Shown: piece after piece, positions 40,305 to 48,627 of the stretch
How positions within the stretch are numbered: the stretch's first letter is position 1
How the letters are laid out: every line of letters begins with the position of its first letter
The notes under the pieces: generated by a model
What the model was told of the DNA's origin: nothing
Seen by the model: the letters and a program-made list of their open reading frames with translations, nothing else
The model's database searches: none
Origin: Prevotella sp. UBA2809
GTDB lineage: Bacteria > Bacteroidota > Bacteroidia > Bacteroidales > Bacteroidaceae
Length of the DNA stretch: 64,000 nucleotides
NCBI GenBank assembly: GCA_002351725.1
Contig: DEHD01000025.1
Location: forward strand, 126,353 to 190,352
Reading direction: 5' to 3'
Translations under genes and position numbers: made by a program

Positions 40305-41330
40305 TTAAATCAGTTTTTTCAATTTCCCTATACACATTATCAATAAAACACATAAAAAAGAAGGTAGTTTTCCTAAAATGTAAAGAAGCAGATTCTTTAA
40401 ACGAGATTGTCTGAAAGAACATATTTGTGTCCATGATACAGGATGAATCATAAATGATTTAATTTCCCGATTTGTGATAGGTGGACAAATATTATTTCTA
40501 CGTTTCAAGATATTGCATGCGATATAGAAATCTGTCATAACTATATTATAACAACGATGGGGAAAATAAACTTTGTCACACAAATGAGAAGAACTTTGTT
40601 TTAGATAATTAATTGCTCTAACATTATTTAGTATCTCATTCTTTGAGATTATTTCCCTTTGTTGATAATTTGATAAAGAATTTTCTCTACAATAATATGA
40701 ATAAGTAATATTGGGAAGTAAAACGACACGAGATATCAAAGTAACCAAATCGAAAGTAAAAACCATATCCTCCCAAAAGCTAGCGTCTATAAATCTATGA
40801 TTATTATCTCGGAGAATAGAAGTTTTTACTAAATAATTACATGCAGAAGCTTGTATTCCCGCGTATTTGCGATAAGCGAAACTAGCCAATTCATCTTTGT
40901 TTAGCAACTGCAATGCAGGGTATTGATAAATTTCCTTTTTCCCTGAAGTCTCAATCTTTTTGTAAGAACCAAATATAATCTCAGCATCATATCGGCGTAC
41001 ATTCTGCATCATGAGTTCTATAGTATTCTCAGCTATTGCATCATCAGAATCCATAAAATATAAGAATTCTCCTTGAGCATTATCAATAATCTCATTACGG
41101 GATGCTGCTACACCAAGGTTCTCTTTATGAGTTATCATGTGAATATTGTCACCTCTAGGATGTGTTTCTTTTATAGATTGTACCACATCTATCGAACCAT
41201 CATGGCCTGCATCGTCAACAATGAGAAATTCAATAGAAGAATAAGTTTGTGCAAGTGCAGAATCCAACGCTCTGCTGATATAATCGGCAGATTTATAAAC
41301 AGGAATGCCTATAGTTACATCATAATCCAT
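40305..41330 (-). CDS. Glycosyltransferase family 2
   Basis: A 341-residue GT-A enzyme. DYDVTIGIPVYKSADYISRA is at 2-21, FLIVDDAGHDGSIDV at about 34-48, AASRNEIIDNAQGEFLYFMD followed by SDDAI near 77-100 (metal site DSDD), and ASFWEDMVFTFDLV near 180. The C-terminal part ends in a hydrophobic segment (LLYILGKLPSFLCVLLIMCI) that may associate with the membrane. It overlaps the preceding GT4 gene by 11 bp and is followed by a 52-bp gap before the next GT2. Substrate unknown. Confidence 0.9.
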   Translation of the reverse strand: MDYDVTIGIPVYKSADYISRALDSALAQTYSSIEFLIVDDAGHDGSIDVVQSIKETHPRGDNIHMITHKENLGVAASRNEIIDNAQGEFLYFMDSDDAIAENTIELMMQNVRRYDAEIIFGSYKKIETSGKKEIYQYPALQLLNKDELASFAYRKYAGIQASACNYLVKTSILRDNNHRFIDASFWEDMVFTFDLVTLISRVVLLPNITYSYYCRENSLSNYQQREIISKNEILNNVRAINYLKQSSSHLCDKVYFPHRCYNIVMTDFYIACNILKRRNNICPPITNREIKSFMIHPVSWTQICSFRQSRLKNLLLYILGKLPSFLCVLLIMCIGKLKKLI

Positions 41331-42486
41331 TATCTTGCATTAACTCATCAAATAATTGTTTCCATTGAAGTCCAACAATATCAAGGTCGTATTGAGAAAC
41401 TACTTTCTGAGCATTTGCGCCCATTCTCTTTCTAAGTTCTTCATTTCTCATTAATTGCATAACTTTCTCTGCATAAGCCATTATATCGAAAGGTTGGACG
41501 AGGAAACCATCCTCACCATCCGTGATAATAGAACGAGGTCCGTTCTCACAATCAAATGAAACAACGGGAACCCCGCATGCCATAGATTCAATAATAACCA
41601 ACCCAAAGCCTTCAAAACGAGAAGGAAGCAAAAAAATAGAACTAGAAAGATACTCTTTCATAACATCGTTTGTCGGTCCATATAAATGACAACGATTTTT
41701 GTCTATTCCTAATTCATCTATTATTTTATTATATGGTTCTTTATTACCATTTCCATAAACATCAAGGATCCAATCAGCAAATTCTTTTTCAATTATAGCC
41801 CATGCTTTCAACAACAAATCATTGCCTTTATCGTATGCATAACGTCCAATAGATATAATACGTTTTGAACTCAGTTCACTTTGGCTATCAATCTTAAAAG
41901 GAAGAGCATCTGGTATTTTGACAACATTATTAAGTTCTGGCCAATCCTTAAAAGCATTATCTGTTAACACGACCATTCTGTCTAACTGTTTTAAATGTCC
42001 TAATAGATTATTTGACCAGAAATGAGCGAAAACCCTTTTAATTAGATTAGAATTTCTTTCGCCAAAAGTACGAAAATTAGCTCTATTTACATGCAGTTCG
42101 CCAATCTTGCAACTCCCGTCATTTATTCCTGTTAAAAAGTTGATTTCACGTCTCAAGGTGCTTATAGTAAAATCGGGGCGAATACGCATCAAATCAGCCT
42201 TCAATAATTTCTTATAATTGTGTTGTTTTATCAAATATACTATAACTTTTTTCCAAAAAGGCAATCTCCACAATTCTTCAAAGTCTAATTTGTAATTAAT
42301 TATATTAACTTGACTAGAAATTGGGAAGAAAGGTTCCTTTCCTTTACCTTCTGTCACTATGATTGTTACATCATAGCCTAATTGTTTGGTAAAGTAATTA
42401 GCCTTTACAGCAACAACCCTTTCTATACCCCCAGCCGAATATAACGCAGGAGTACAGAACACTATCTTATATTTGACATCTTTCAT
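41320..42486 (-). CDS. Glycosyltransferase family 4, first gene of the minus-strand glycan operon
   Basis: A 388-residue GT-B enzyme when started at MKDVKYKIVF (ATG 42486); an ATG four codons earlier (42498) is possible, while the outermost ATG at 42513 overlaps the -7 box of the promoter and is unlikely. The acceptor-domain loop is LYSAGGIERVVAVKANYF, the donor domain has KRIISIGRYAYDKGNDLLL, and the EX7E motif is intact in RFEGFGLVIIESMACGVP. It is divergent from the 42576 gene over a short shared promoter region and begins the run of nine genes down to LicD. Confidence 0.9.
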   Translation of the reverse strand: MKDVKYKIVFCTPALYSAGGIERVVAVKANYFTKQLGYDVTIIVTEGKGKEPFFPISSQVNIINYKLDFEELWRLPFWKKVIVYLIKQHNYKKLLKADLMRIRPDFTISTLRREINFLTGINDGSCKIGELHVNRANFRTFGERNSNLIKRVFAHFWSNNLLGHLKQLDRMVVLTDNAFKDWPELNNVVKIPDALPFKIDSQSELSSKRIISIGRYAYDKGNDLLLKAWAIIEKEFADWILDVYGNGNKEPYNKIIDELGIDKNRCHLYGPTNDVMKEYLSSSIFLLPSRFEGFGLVIIESMACGVPVVSFDCENGPRSIITDGEDGFLVQPFDIMAYAEKVMQLMRNEELRKRMGANAQKVVSQYDLDIVGLQWKQLFDELMQDNGL

Positions 42487-42510
42487 CAAAATAAACATTC
42501 TTTTTCGATG

Positions 42511-42542
42511 CAAAAATACAAATTTAAACTGAAAAACGCAAA
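42511..42542 (-). promoter_or_regulatory. Consensus promoter of the minus-strand glycan operon
   Basis: On the minus strand TTTG (42542-42539), a 20-bp spacer and TATTTTTG (42518-42511). It decides the start of the first gene, because an ATG at 42513 would lie inside the -7 box. Confidence 0.75.
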
Positions 42543-42552
42543 AAAGTAGATA

Positions 42553-42560
42553 TAAATTTG
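42553..42560 (+). promoter_or_regulatory. Probable -7 box of the plus-strand glycan genes
   Basis: TAAATTTG, 15 bp before the ATG at 42576, back-to-back with the minus-strand promoter. No -33 TTTG at the usual distance. Confidence 0.45.
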
Positions 42561-42575
42561 GCTATTATTTAAAAT

Positions 42576-43721
42576 ATGACTAACTTAGCCGAAGATTTTG
42601 AAATTGAGAGAATGAACAAGGTTTTGTTTATTATATTCCACGGATTTGACCTCAATAATGGTATCAGCAAAAAGATATCATATCAAGTCAACGCCTTAAA
42701 ACGATGTGGGAATGAAGTTCACCTATGTTACATGGATGAAGCAGAAACTAAAAAAAGGATGATAGACGAAAACGTAATTGCCGACTACGGATGTGGCTTT
42801 CTAAGCAAGATCCTTAAAAGAATAGATTTCTCTGCTATTTCAAGATATGTAAAAAACAATCATATCGACATTGTATATATTCGTTCCAACCATAATGCAA
42901 ATCCATTTACCATTAGAATGGTAAATCAAATGAAAAAGTATGGAGCAAAAGTTGTTATGGAAATACCAACATATCCATATGATTCTGAATATGAAGCTCA
43001 GGGGATGAGCAAACAAATATTCCAAGACAAATTATTCAGAAATCATCTTGCAAAGCAATTAGATGCCATCGTTACTTTTTCTGATTACGAACATATTTTT
43101 GGACAAAGAACTATTAGAATATCTAATGGTATAGATTTCGATAGTGTTAAAATGAAAACTACGATCAATGACACTTCAAAAGAACTAAATCTAATTGGAG
43201 TTGCAGAAATACATGAATGGCACGGATTTGACAGGTTGGTAAAAGGACTTGCTGATTACTATTCTAAATCACAGAATTATATAGTAAGGTTTCATGTAGT
43301 AGGCTATTTCTTCTCTGCAGAAATCGAAAATGAATTCAAAAAGATTGTAACAGATAATCATATGGAAGATTATGTAATTCTATATGGGAAAAAACATGGT
43401 CAAGAGCTAGACAGTCTCTTTGAGAAGTGTGATTTTGGAATAGGCAGTCTTGGCAGACATCGCGTAGGAATTGACAAGATTAAGACTTTAAAGAATAGAG
43501 AGTACGCCGCAAGAGGAATACCATTTATATATTCTGAGACAGACAGTGACTTTGACACAAAACCATATGTAGTCAAAGCACCTGCAGACGAAACTGCAAT
43601 AGATATTGATAGTATTGTTACTTTCTACAAGAGTATTTCTATTTCACCTGAGGAAATTAGGGATTCAATCTCAAGTCTTTCATGGGAGAATCAAATGAAA
43701 ACTGTCTTGAATAGTATATAG
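42576..43721 (+). CDS. GT-B glycosyltransferase of a divergent type
   Basis: A 381-residue protein from the first ATG; a start at 42612 (MNKVLFIIFHGFDLNNG) would give 369 residues and a more usual N-terminus. The acceptor domain shows DLNNGISKKISYQVNALKR. The donor domain has LIGVAEIHEWHGFDRLVKG near 209 and VGYFFSAEIENEFKKI. The typical EX7E motif is absent; in its place is GIGSLGRHRVGIDKIKTLKN with REYAARGIPF, a pattern of some GT4-like enzymes in surface-polysaccharide loci. It ends 2 bp before the next GT4 gene. Donor unknown; catalytic glutamate assignment is uncertain. Confidence 0.8.
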   Translation: MTNLAEDFEIERMNKVLFIIFHGFDLNNGISKKISYQVNALKRCGNEVHLCYMDEAETKKRMIDENVIADYGCGFLSKILKRIDFSAISRYVKNNHIDIVYIRSNHNANPFTIRMVNQMKKYGAKVVMEIPTYPYDSEYEAQGMSKQIFQDKLFRNHLAKQLDAIVTFSDYEHIFGQRTIRISNGIDFDSVKMKTTINDTSKELNLIGVAEIHEWHGFDRLVKGLADYYSKSQNYIVRFHVVGYFFSAEIENEFKKIVTDNHMEDYVILYGKKHGQELDSLFEKCDFGIGSLGRHRVGIDKIKTLKNREYAARGIPFIYSETDSDFDTKPYVVKAPADETAIDIDSIVTFYKSISISPEEIRDSISSLSWENQMKTVLNSI

Positions 43722-43723
43722 TC

Positions 43724-44893
43724 ATGAAAAAGATATGTTTTGTAGTAGATAGTATTTTCAGCATAGGCGGAGTTCAAAGAGTGACCTCTGTTATTGCTAA
43801 AGAATTAGCTAAGGAATATGATGTTACAATCATTACCTTTGATAATCCAAAGGAAAAAGACTTATCTATATATGAACTCGATGAGGTAAATATAAAATAC
43901 ATATTCTTCTCATACCCTAATGTTGGGTCTATTTATAATAAAATATGCAAGGCATATAGTGGATTATATCAAAGATATAGCCTCCAATCAAAATGGACCT
44001 CAAACCTGTATGCATATAGTTCTTTCCCTTATCCTTTAAGGAAAGCACTGACACGCGAACTTAAGAACGGGAAATATGACACAGTCATTGGTGTACACGC
44101 ACCTTTAGCAGGTCGTTTAGCTACAATAAAAAAATACCTACCAAATACGAAATGTATTGGCTGGATTCACAATTCTTTTGAAGCGCTCTTTAGTAAGAAT
44201 TTTATATACATTGGTGCTGCGAGAAAAAGGCATTATGTTTTTCAGTTTATGAAATTAGATGCGACAGTAGTTCTTTGCAACCATGACGCTAATAATTATC
44301 ATGATTATGATCCAAAGTTCAAGCCTAAAGTCATTTATAATCCTCTGACATTAGTACCAGCAGAGGCTTCATCAGGTACATCAAAGAGATTCTTGGCTGT
44401 AGGACGTTTCTCTCATAAGCATAAAGGTTTTGACCTTCTCATAAAAGCATTCAGCATATTTGCAAAAAACAATAAAGACTGGAATCTTGATATAGTTGGA
44501 GAAGGACCGGAAGAAAAACTTTATCGCGAATTAATTAAGGAACATAATCTAGAGGAACGGATTACAATCCATCCATTTACAAATAATGTACAATCATTCT
44601 ATTCTAACGCTCAAATATATGTGCTTAGTTCAAGATGGGAAGGCTTCGGACTTGTACTTGTAGAAGCTATGGCTCACGGATTGCCTGTTATATCATCTGA
44701 CTTGCCTACAAGCAAGGAAATAATGGGCGATTTTGGAATGTATTTCGAGAATGGAAACATCGAAGATCTGGCACAGAAGTTGGAGGATGCGACTCATATT
44801 GACTGGCAGGAAAAATCGAAGGAAGCACTTGCTATTGCACAACGGTTTGATATTGAAAATATCATTAAACAGTGGAAAGAGCTGATAGAATAG
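43724..44893 (+). CDS. Glycosyltransferase family 4 (intact paralogue)
   Basis: A 389-residue GT-B enzyme. The N-terminus is CFVVDSIFSIGGVQRVTSVI with the GG-x-x-R loop. The donor domain has KRFLAVGRFSHKHKGFDLLI and the complete EX7E motif in SSRWEGFGLVLVEAMAHGLP. It is a clear paralogue of the next gene (44983) over its full length, sharing MKKICF at the start, the LYA-SSFP block, IGWI-NSF, and the C-terminal AQRFD and QWK-LIE. It lies 2 bp after the divergent GT-B gene, so both are probably read from the promoter near 42553. Confidence 0.92.
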   Translation: MKKICFVVDSIFSIGGVQRVTSVIAKELAKEYDVTIITFDNPKEKDLSIYELDEVNIKYIFFSYPNVGSIYNKICKAYSGLYQRYSLQSKWTSNLYAYSSFPYPLRKALTRELKNGKYDTVIGVHAPLAGRLATIKKYLPNTKCIGWIHNSFEALFSKNFIYIGAARKRHYVFQFMKLDATVVLCNHDANNYHDYDPKFKPKVIYNPLTLVPAEASSGTSKRFLAVGRFSHKHKGFDLLIKAFSIFAKNNKDWNLDIVGEGPEEKLYRELIKEHNLEERITIHPFTNNVQSFYSNAQIYVLSSRWEGFGLVLVEAMAHGLPVISSDLPTSKEIMGDFGMYFENGNIEDLAQKLEDATHIDWQEKSKEALAIAQRFDIENIIKQWKELIE

Positions 44894-44922
44894 TACCATT
44901 TTTTGAGAAATAACGCATAAAA

Positions 44923-44954
44923 TTTGGAATAATCCAAAAATATTTGTACTTTTG
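44923..44954 (+). promoter_or_regulatory. Consensus promoter of the GT4-acetyltransferase-GT4 unit
   Basis: TTTG (44923-44926), a 20-bp spacer and TACTTTTG (44947-44954), 28 bp before the ATG at 44983. It shows that the TTG-initiated frame at 44944 is not the true start. Confidence 0.75.
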
Positions 44955-44982
44955 TCAGCGTAAATTGGCACATTATGAACGT

Positions 44983-46188
44983 ATGAAGAAGATATGTTTT
45001 ATTGCAGATAGTATTTTCAAGTCGGCAGGTATGCAGAGAGTGACTGCCGTCATTGCTGAGGAACTGACGAAATATTATGATGTGACTATCGTAACATTTG
45101 AGGATCCTCAGCAGAAAGACCTTAAGATGTATGATTTGGAGAAATATCCAATTAATATAGTATTCACCCATTTCCCAGAGACTGGGAAGTGGAAAAGTTT
45201 GCTATATAACATCTATAGCTATCTGTATAAAAACATACTGCCAAAAACAGCGTTGACTTCTGATTTATATGCACACAGTTCATTCCCCAAACAAAGGCGC
45301 GAGGCTGTGGTAAAAGTACTGAAAGAAGGCCAATATGACACAATAATTGCAGTTAACTCTTACCTATCGATGCGACTGGCCACAATAAAGAAGGATCTGG
45401 GTAGCGTAAAAGCAATCGGTTGGATATATAATTCGTTTAATGCTTTCCTGAGAGAAGGTTCGCCTTATTTAGGTACTGAGCTAAAATATCACTATGGCAG
45501 ACAGCTACAGAAACTGGATGAGACAGTGCTGCTGTATCTGCAGGATTCGGAGATGTACTACCATGCATATGGTTTCTCGCCATTTGTGATACCGAACCCG
45601 CTTACCATAAAGCCAGGGCAGCCAGCAAACGCAAAGAACAAGCGATTCCTGGCTGTGGGAAGACTGACGCCAAAACATAAGGGATTTGACTTGCTGATTA
45701 AGGCTTTTGATAAGTTTGCACAGAACAACCAAGACTGGTATCTGGACATTGTTGGCGATGGCCCCGAGAAGGAGATGCTGAACAAGATGATTGAGAACCG
45801 ATACCTGACAAGAAGAGTAAAGATACATCCATATACAGAAAACATACAGATGTACTATTCACAAGCCAGCGTATATGTTTCAAGTTCAAGATGGAAAGAC
45901 TTTGGACTGGTATTGGTACAGGCCATGGCGCATGGACTGCCAGTAATATCTTCGGATCTGCCTTCGAGCAAGGAGATACTGGGCGATTTTGGTATGTACT
46001 TCAAGAATGGCGACGTGGACGAGCTGGCAAAGCGAATGGAGGAGGCCACCTATATGGAGTGGCAGCCAAAATCGGACGAGGCTATCATGCTGGCACAACG
46101 TTTCGACGTAAAAGTGATAGCAGAGCAATGGAAAACGTTGATAGAAAGCGATGGACAACGAAAGCGTAAGGGCAAGATTAAAAAATAA
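44983..46188 (+). CDS. Glycosyltransferase family 4-like protein lacking both EX7E glutamates
   Basis: A 401-residue GT-B-fold protein starting at MKKICFIADSIF (ATG 44983, just after a good promoter). It is a full-length paralogue of the 43724 product. The donor-domain blocks KRFLAVGRLTPKHKGFDLLI and ISSDLPSSKEI are kept. In the catalytic segment, however, the paralogue's WEGFGLVLVEAM reads WKDFGLVLVQAM, so the two conserved glutamates are Lys305 and Gln313. Family knowledge says the EX7E glutamates bind the donor sugar-phosphate, so activity may be lost or altered. The frame is otherwise open and well conserved, arguing against simple decay. Its end overlaps the acetyltransferase gene by 38 bp. 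Confidence 0.88.
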   Translation: MKKICFIADSIFKSAGMQRVTAVIAEELTKYYDVTIVTFEDPQQKDLKMYDLEKYPINIVFTHFPETGKWKSLLYNIYSYLYKNILPKTALTSDLYAHSSFPKQRREAVVKVLKEGQYDTIIAVNSYLSMRLATIKKDLGSVKAIGWIYNSFNAFLREGSPYLGTELKYHYGRQLQKLDETVLLYLQDSEMYYHAYGFSPFVIPNPLTIKPGQPANAKNKRFLAVGRLTPKHKGFDLLIKAFDKFAQNNQDWYLDIVGDGPEKEMLNKMIENRYLTRRVKIHPYTENIQMYYSQASVYVSSSRWKDFGLVLVQAMAHGLPVISSDLPSSKEILGDFGMYFKNGDVDELAKRMEEATYMEWQPKSDEAIMLAQRFDVKVIAEQWKTLIESDGQRKRKGKIKK

Positions 46189-46741
46189 CCCGAAATTCAA
46201 GAAGTTCATTGACTGGGTGATTATGAACCAAGTGGAGACAAGACCGCGATGGTTCATGAGATTATTGGCTCCATTATATCAGCACAGAGGTAAGCACTCT
46301 GTTATACACCGTTCGGCAAGAATGGACACTCCACCCTATCGTCTTTTCAGCCTTGGCAACTACTCGGTGATAGAATCATTTGCCTGCATTAACAACGCCG
46401 TGGGTGATGTAATAATAGGCGACCATACAAGAATAGGTTTGCACAACACTATTATCGGTCCTGTGGATATAGGCAACCACGTAAACCTGGCACAAGGAAT
46501 AACCGTTACGGCACTTAACCACAACTTCAGCGACACCAACAAACGGATAGATGAACAAGGAGTGAGCACTAATCCTGTAACAATTGAGGATGATGTATGG
46601 ATTGGTGCAAACGCCGTGATTCTGCCCGGAGTAACAATCGGCGAGCATTGCGTGGTTGCAGCAGGTGCCGTAGTGACAAAGGATGTACCACCCCACTCGC
46701 TTGTAGCAGGTGTTCCGGCAAAAGTGATTAAGAATATATGA
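46151..46741 (+). CDS. Hexapeptide-repeat O-acetyltransferase
   Basis: A 196-residue left-handed beta-helix protein. The coils show repeating [LIV]-G-x4 units: VGDVIIGDHTRIGLHNTIIG, VDIGNHVNLAQGITVT and VWIGANAVILPGVTIGEHCV. The catalytic His lies in ALNHNFSD, and the C-terminal VVTKDVPPHSLVAGVPAKVI is the acetyl-CoA-site signature. It transfers acetyl from acetyl-CoA to a sugar hydroxyl or amino group. The gene starts inside the 3' end of the preceding GT4-like gene (38-bp overlap) and its stop overlaps the next GT4 start by 4 bp, so the three are tightly coupled. Confidence 0.92.
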   Translation: MDNESVRARLKNNPKFKKFIDWVIMNQVETRPRWFMRLLAPLYQHRGKHSVIHRSARMDTPPYRLFSLGNYSVIESFACINNAVGDVIIGDHTRIGLHNTIIGPVDIGNHVNLAQGITVTALNHNFSDTNKRIDEQGVSTNPVTIEDDVWIGANAVILPGVTIGEHCVVAAGAVVTKDVPPHSLVAGVPAKVIKNI

Positions 46742-47880
46742 GAATAGGCATTGAGGCTCAACGAGTTTTCCGCCGTAACAAACACGGAATGGACTATGTG
46801 GTTCTGCAGGAGATAAAGGAGCTGCAGCAGATAGACCACAAGAATGAGTACTTTGTGTTTGTTGCCCCTGGTGTTGACAGATGCCTAAAAGATACAAAGA
46901 ACGTACATATAATAGTTATTGGCGAGAGTTTCTACCCAGTATGGGAACAGATAACCCTGCCAAGAGCTGTAAAGAAATACAATCTGGACATTCTGCACTG
47001 CACAAGTAATACCGCACCGATATTCTGCGACATTCCACTTGTGCTGACTCTGCACGACATCATATTCTTAGAGCCAAGAGACAAGAACAACAAATCGATT
47101 TACCAGAACATGGGATGGCTATACAGAAGGAAGGTGGTGCCCAGAATTCTGGAAAAATGCAAGCGGATAATCACAGTATCGGAATTCGAGAAGCAGAACA
47201 TCATCAATAAACTGAGCATCCCCGAAAAGAGGATGGCTATGATATATAATGGTTACAACGAATGGTTTAAACCACTTAGAGATGTGGCAGATATATACAA
47301 ATCGTATATAGAAAAACCGGGATATTTCTTCTTCCTCGGAAACACCGATCCAAAGAAGAATACTGAGCGTACGCTAATAGCTTATTCAAAATACCTAGAG
47401 AAATCGACCGTAAAACGGAAACTGCTTATGGCGGATCTTGACAAAGCATATCTGGACGGAATAATAGAAAGGAACCATATTGAGAATATCCGTGAGCAGA
47501 TAGTTATGCCTGGATATATTGTGAACAGCGATTTGCCATATATATACAATAGTGCATTCGCTTTCCTGTATACTTCGCTTAGAGAAAGTTTCGGTATACC
47601 TCTACTTGAGGCAATGGCTTGCGGAACGCCTGTGATAACATCGAACACATCATCGATGCCAGAGATTGCAGGTAATGATGCGATTCTTATCAACCCAGAA
47701 AATCCAGAGGAGATAACAGAAAGAATGCTACGACTGGAGACAGACGAAGAATACTATAATGCACAAAAAGAGATAGGACTGAAAAGAGCAGAACTGTTCT
47801 CATGGCGAAAGACTGCCGAACAGCTGCTGAACTTATACGAAACCGTTTATAAGGAATTGCCGAACTCCAACATAAGCTGA
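46738..47880 (+). CDS. Glycosyltransferase family 4
   Basis: A 380-residue GT-B enzyme. The N-terminus MRIGIEAQRVFRRNKHGMDY has the GxD-type acceptor loop seen in mannosyl- and rhamnosyltransferases. ILHCTSNTAPIF, LTLHDIIFLEP, ITVSEFEKQNII and FFLGNTDPKKNTERTLIAY follow in the usual order, and the EX7E motif is intact in SLRESFGIPLLEAMACGTP. It overlaps the acetyltransferase by 4 bp. Its 3' end overlaps the convergent small gene at 47847 by 34 bp. Codon use is less AT-rich than the genes at 36-44 kb, suggesting a different acquisition history. Confidence 0.93.
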   Translation: MRIGIEAQRVFRRNKHGMDYVVLQEIKELQQIDHKNEYFVFVAPGVDRCLKDTKNVHIIVIGESFYPVWEQITLPRAVKKYNLDILHCTSNTAPIFCDIPLVLTLHDIIFLEPRDKNNKSIYQNMGWLYRRKVVPRILEKCKRIITVSEFEKQNIINKLSIPEKRMAMIYNGYNEWFKPLRDVADIYKSYIEKPGYFFFLGNTDPKKNTERTLIAYSKYLEKSTVKRKLLMADLDKAYLDGIIERNHIENIREQIVMPGYIVNSDLPYIYNSAFAFLYTSLRESFGIPLLEAMACGTPVITSNTSSMPEIAGNDAILINPENPEEITERMLRLETDEEYYNAQKEIGLKRAELFSWRKTAEQLLNLYETVYKELPNSNIS

Positions 47881-48128
47881 CGGGCATCGGCATTATTCTG
47901 GGTATTAAGACGGTAATACCCGCGACGACCTGTAGATTCGATTAATGACAATGGCGACTTGGAATTCTTAAGCAGATATTGCTGAACATATGCACGAATC
48001 TCATCAAGGTCGGGAGTATAGAAAAAACTAAGATTCATGTTATAGACGTGCTTGGACATCTGCATTACACTGATGCCCTTGTCACCTACACTTGTCAGTA
48101 TGCTTAATATCTGTTGATCGTACGTCAT
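47847..48128 (-). CDS. Small hypothetical protein, possibly winged helix
   Basis: A 93-residue protein that I do not recognise as a named family. ILSILTSVGDKGISVMQMSKHVYN looks like the first helices of a winged-helix domain, and LIESTGRRGYYRLN like the wing. There is no signal peptide or membrane segment. An intrinsic terminator ends only about 10 bp upstream of its ATG and no TAnnTTTG box is visible between, so expression may depend on read-through from the 48504 gene. The 3' end overlaps a GT4 gene on the other strand by 34 bp. A DNA-binding role is a guess from predicted fold. Confidence 0.65.
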   Translation of the reverse strand: MTYDQQILSILTSVGDKGISVMQMSKHVYNMNLSFFYTPDLDEIRAYVQQYLLKNSKSPLSLIESTGRRGYYRLNTQNNADARQLMLEFGNSL

Positions 48129-48137
48129 TTCATGCTT

Positions 48138-48168
48138 AAAAAAAGGCCGGTAAAAGCGATTACCGACC
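48138..48168 (-). terminator. Terminator between the histone-like gene and the 48128 gene
   Basis: Stem 48145-48153 with 48160-48168 (GGCCGGTAA/TTACCGACC; one G-U pair in the minus-strand RNA), loop of six, followed on the minus strand by seven T (48144-48138). Confidence 0.8.
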
Positions 48169-48192
48169 TTTTTCTATGATTCGTCAAAAGGC

Positions 48193-48504
48193 TTAAGCCA
48201 ATGTAACTTTTTCACCATCATTAGCGAGCTTACCCTCCTTGAAGAGCCAGCCCAGACCGAGAAGAGTAGCCTCCTCAGAGATCTTAGCAGCCTTAGCAAT
48301 CTCCTTTACGGTGAGAGCCTTACCTGCTGCTGCAAGTGCCTGATAAACATCACCTGCCTTGAAACCTGCATTCTCTGCATTGATTGCGAGAACTTCCTTT
48401 GCAGCTGCCTTAGGAGCAGCGGCCTTCTTCACGGTTGTAGTCTTCTTAGCTGCGGCTGCCTTTGTTTCTGTAGCCTTCTTAGCTGTTGCTTTCTTTTCTG
48501 CCAT
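48193..48504 (-). CDS. Lys/Ala-rich histone-H1-like protein with winged-helix domain (DUF2582-like)
   Basis: A 103-residue protein starting at MAEKKATAKK (ATG 48504); upstream codons are open but cross the promoter. Residues 1-38 are almost only Ala, Lys and Thr, as in histone-H1-type tails. Residues about 40-103 form a small winged-helix domain (AGDVYQALAAAGKALTVKEI, EEATLLGLGWLFKEGKL) of the DUF2582/PF10771 type. Such proteins are probably nucleoid-associated. A -7 box lies at 48572-48565 and a strong terminator follows at 48138-48168. Binding to DNA is inferred from the tail and fold. Confidence 0.85.
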   Translation of the reverse strand: MAEKKATAKKATETKAAAAKKTTTVKKAAAPKAAAKEVLAINAENAGFKAGDVYQALAAAGKALTVKEIAKAAKISEEATLLGLGWLFKEGKLANDGEKVTLA

Positions 48505-48564
48505 AGTTATAAAAAAATAATACTTTATTGAAGTTTCTTTCTTCTTGATTTTAATTTTCGTTTG

Positions 48565-48572
48565 CAAAAATA
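48565..48572 (-). promoter_or_regulatory. Probable -7 box of the histone-like gene
   Basis: TATTTTTG on the minus strand, 60 bp upstream of the ATG at 48504. A TTG lies 16 bp further upstream, shorter than usual. Confidence 0.45.
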
Positions 48573-48627
48573 CGGCAATTTTCTTAGACAACTCGCTGAT
48601 AATTAGGCTATTTTAGCCGAATTTAAA

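Noticed and set aside
42499..42513. Start of the 41320 glycosyltransferase at the outermost ATG (42513)
   Set aside because: That ATG falls inside the -7 promoter box, so it cannot be on the transcript from this promoter.
45891..46169. 92-codon plus-strand frame inside the 44983 glycosyltransferase gene
   Set aside because: It is an out-of-frame shadow of a conserved GT4 domain and would need an internal start without support.
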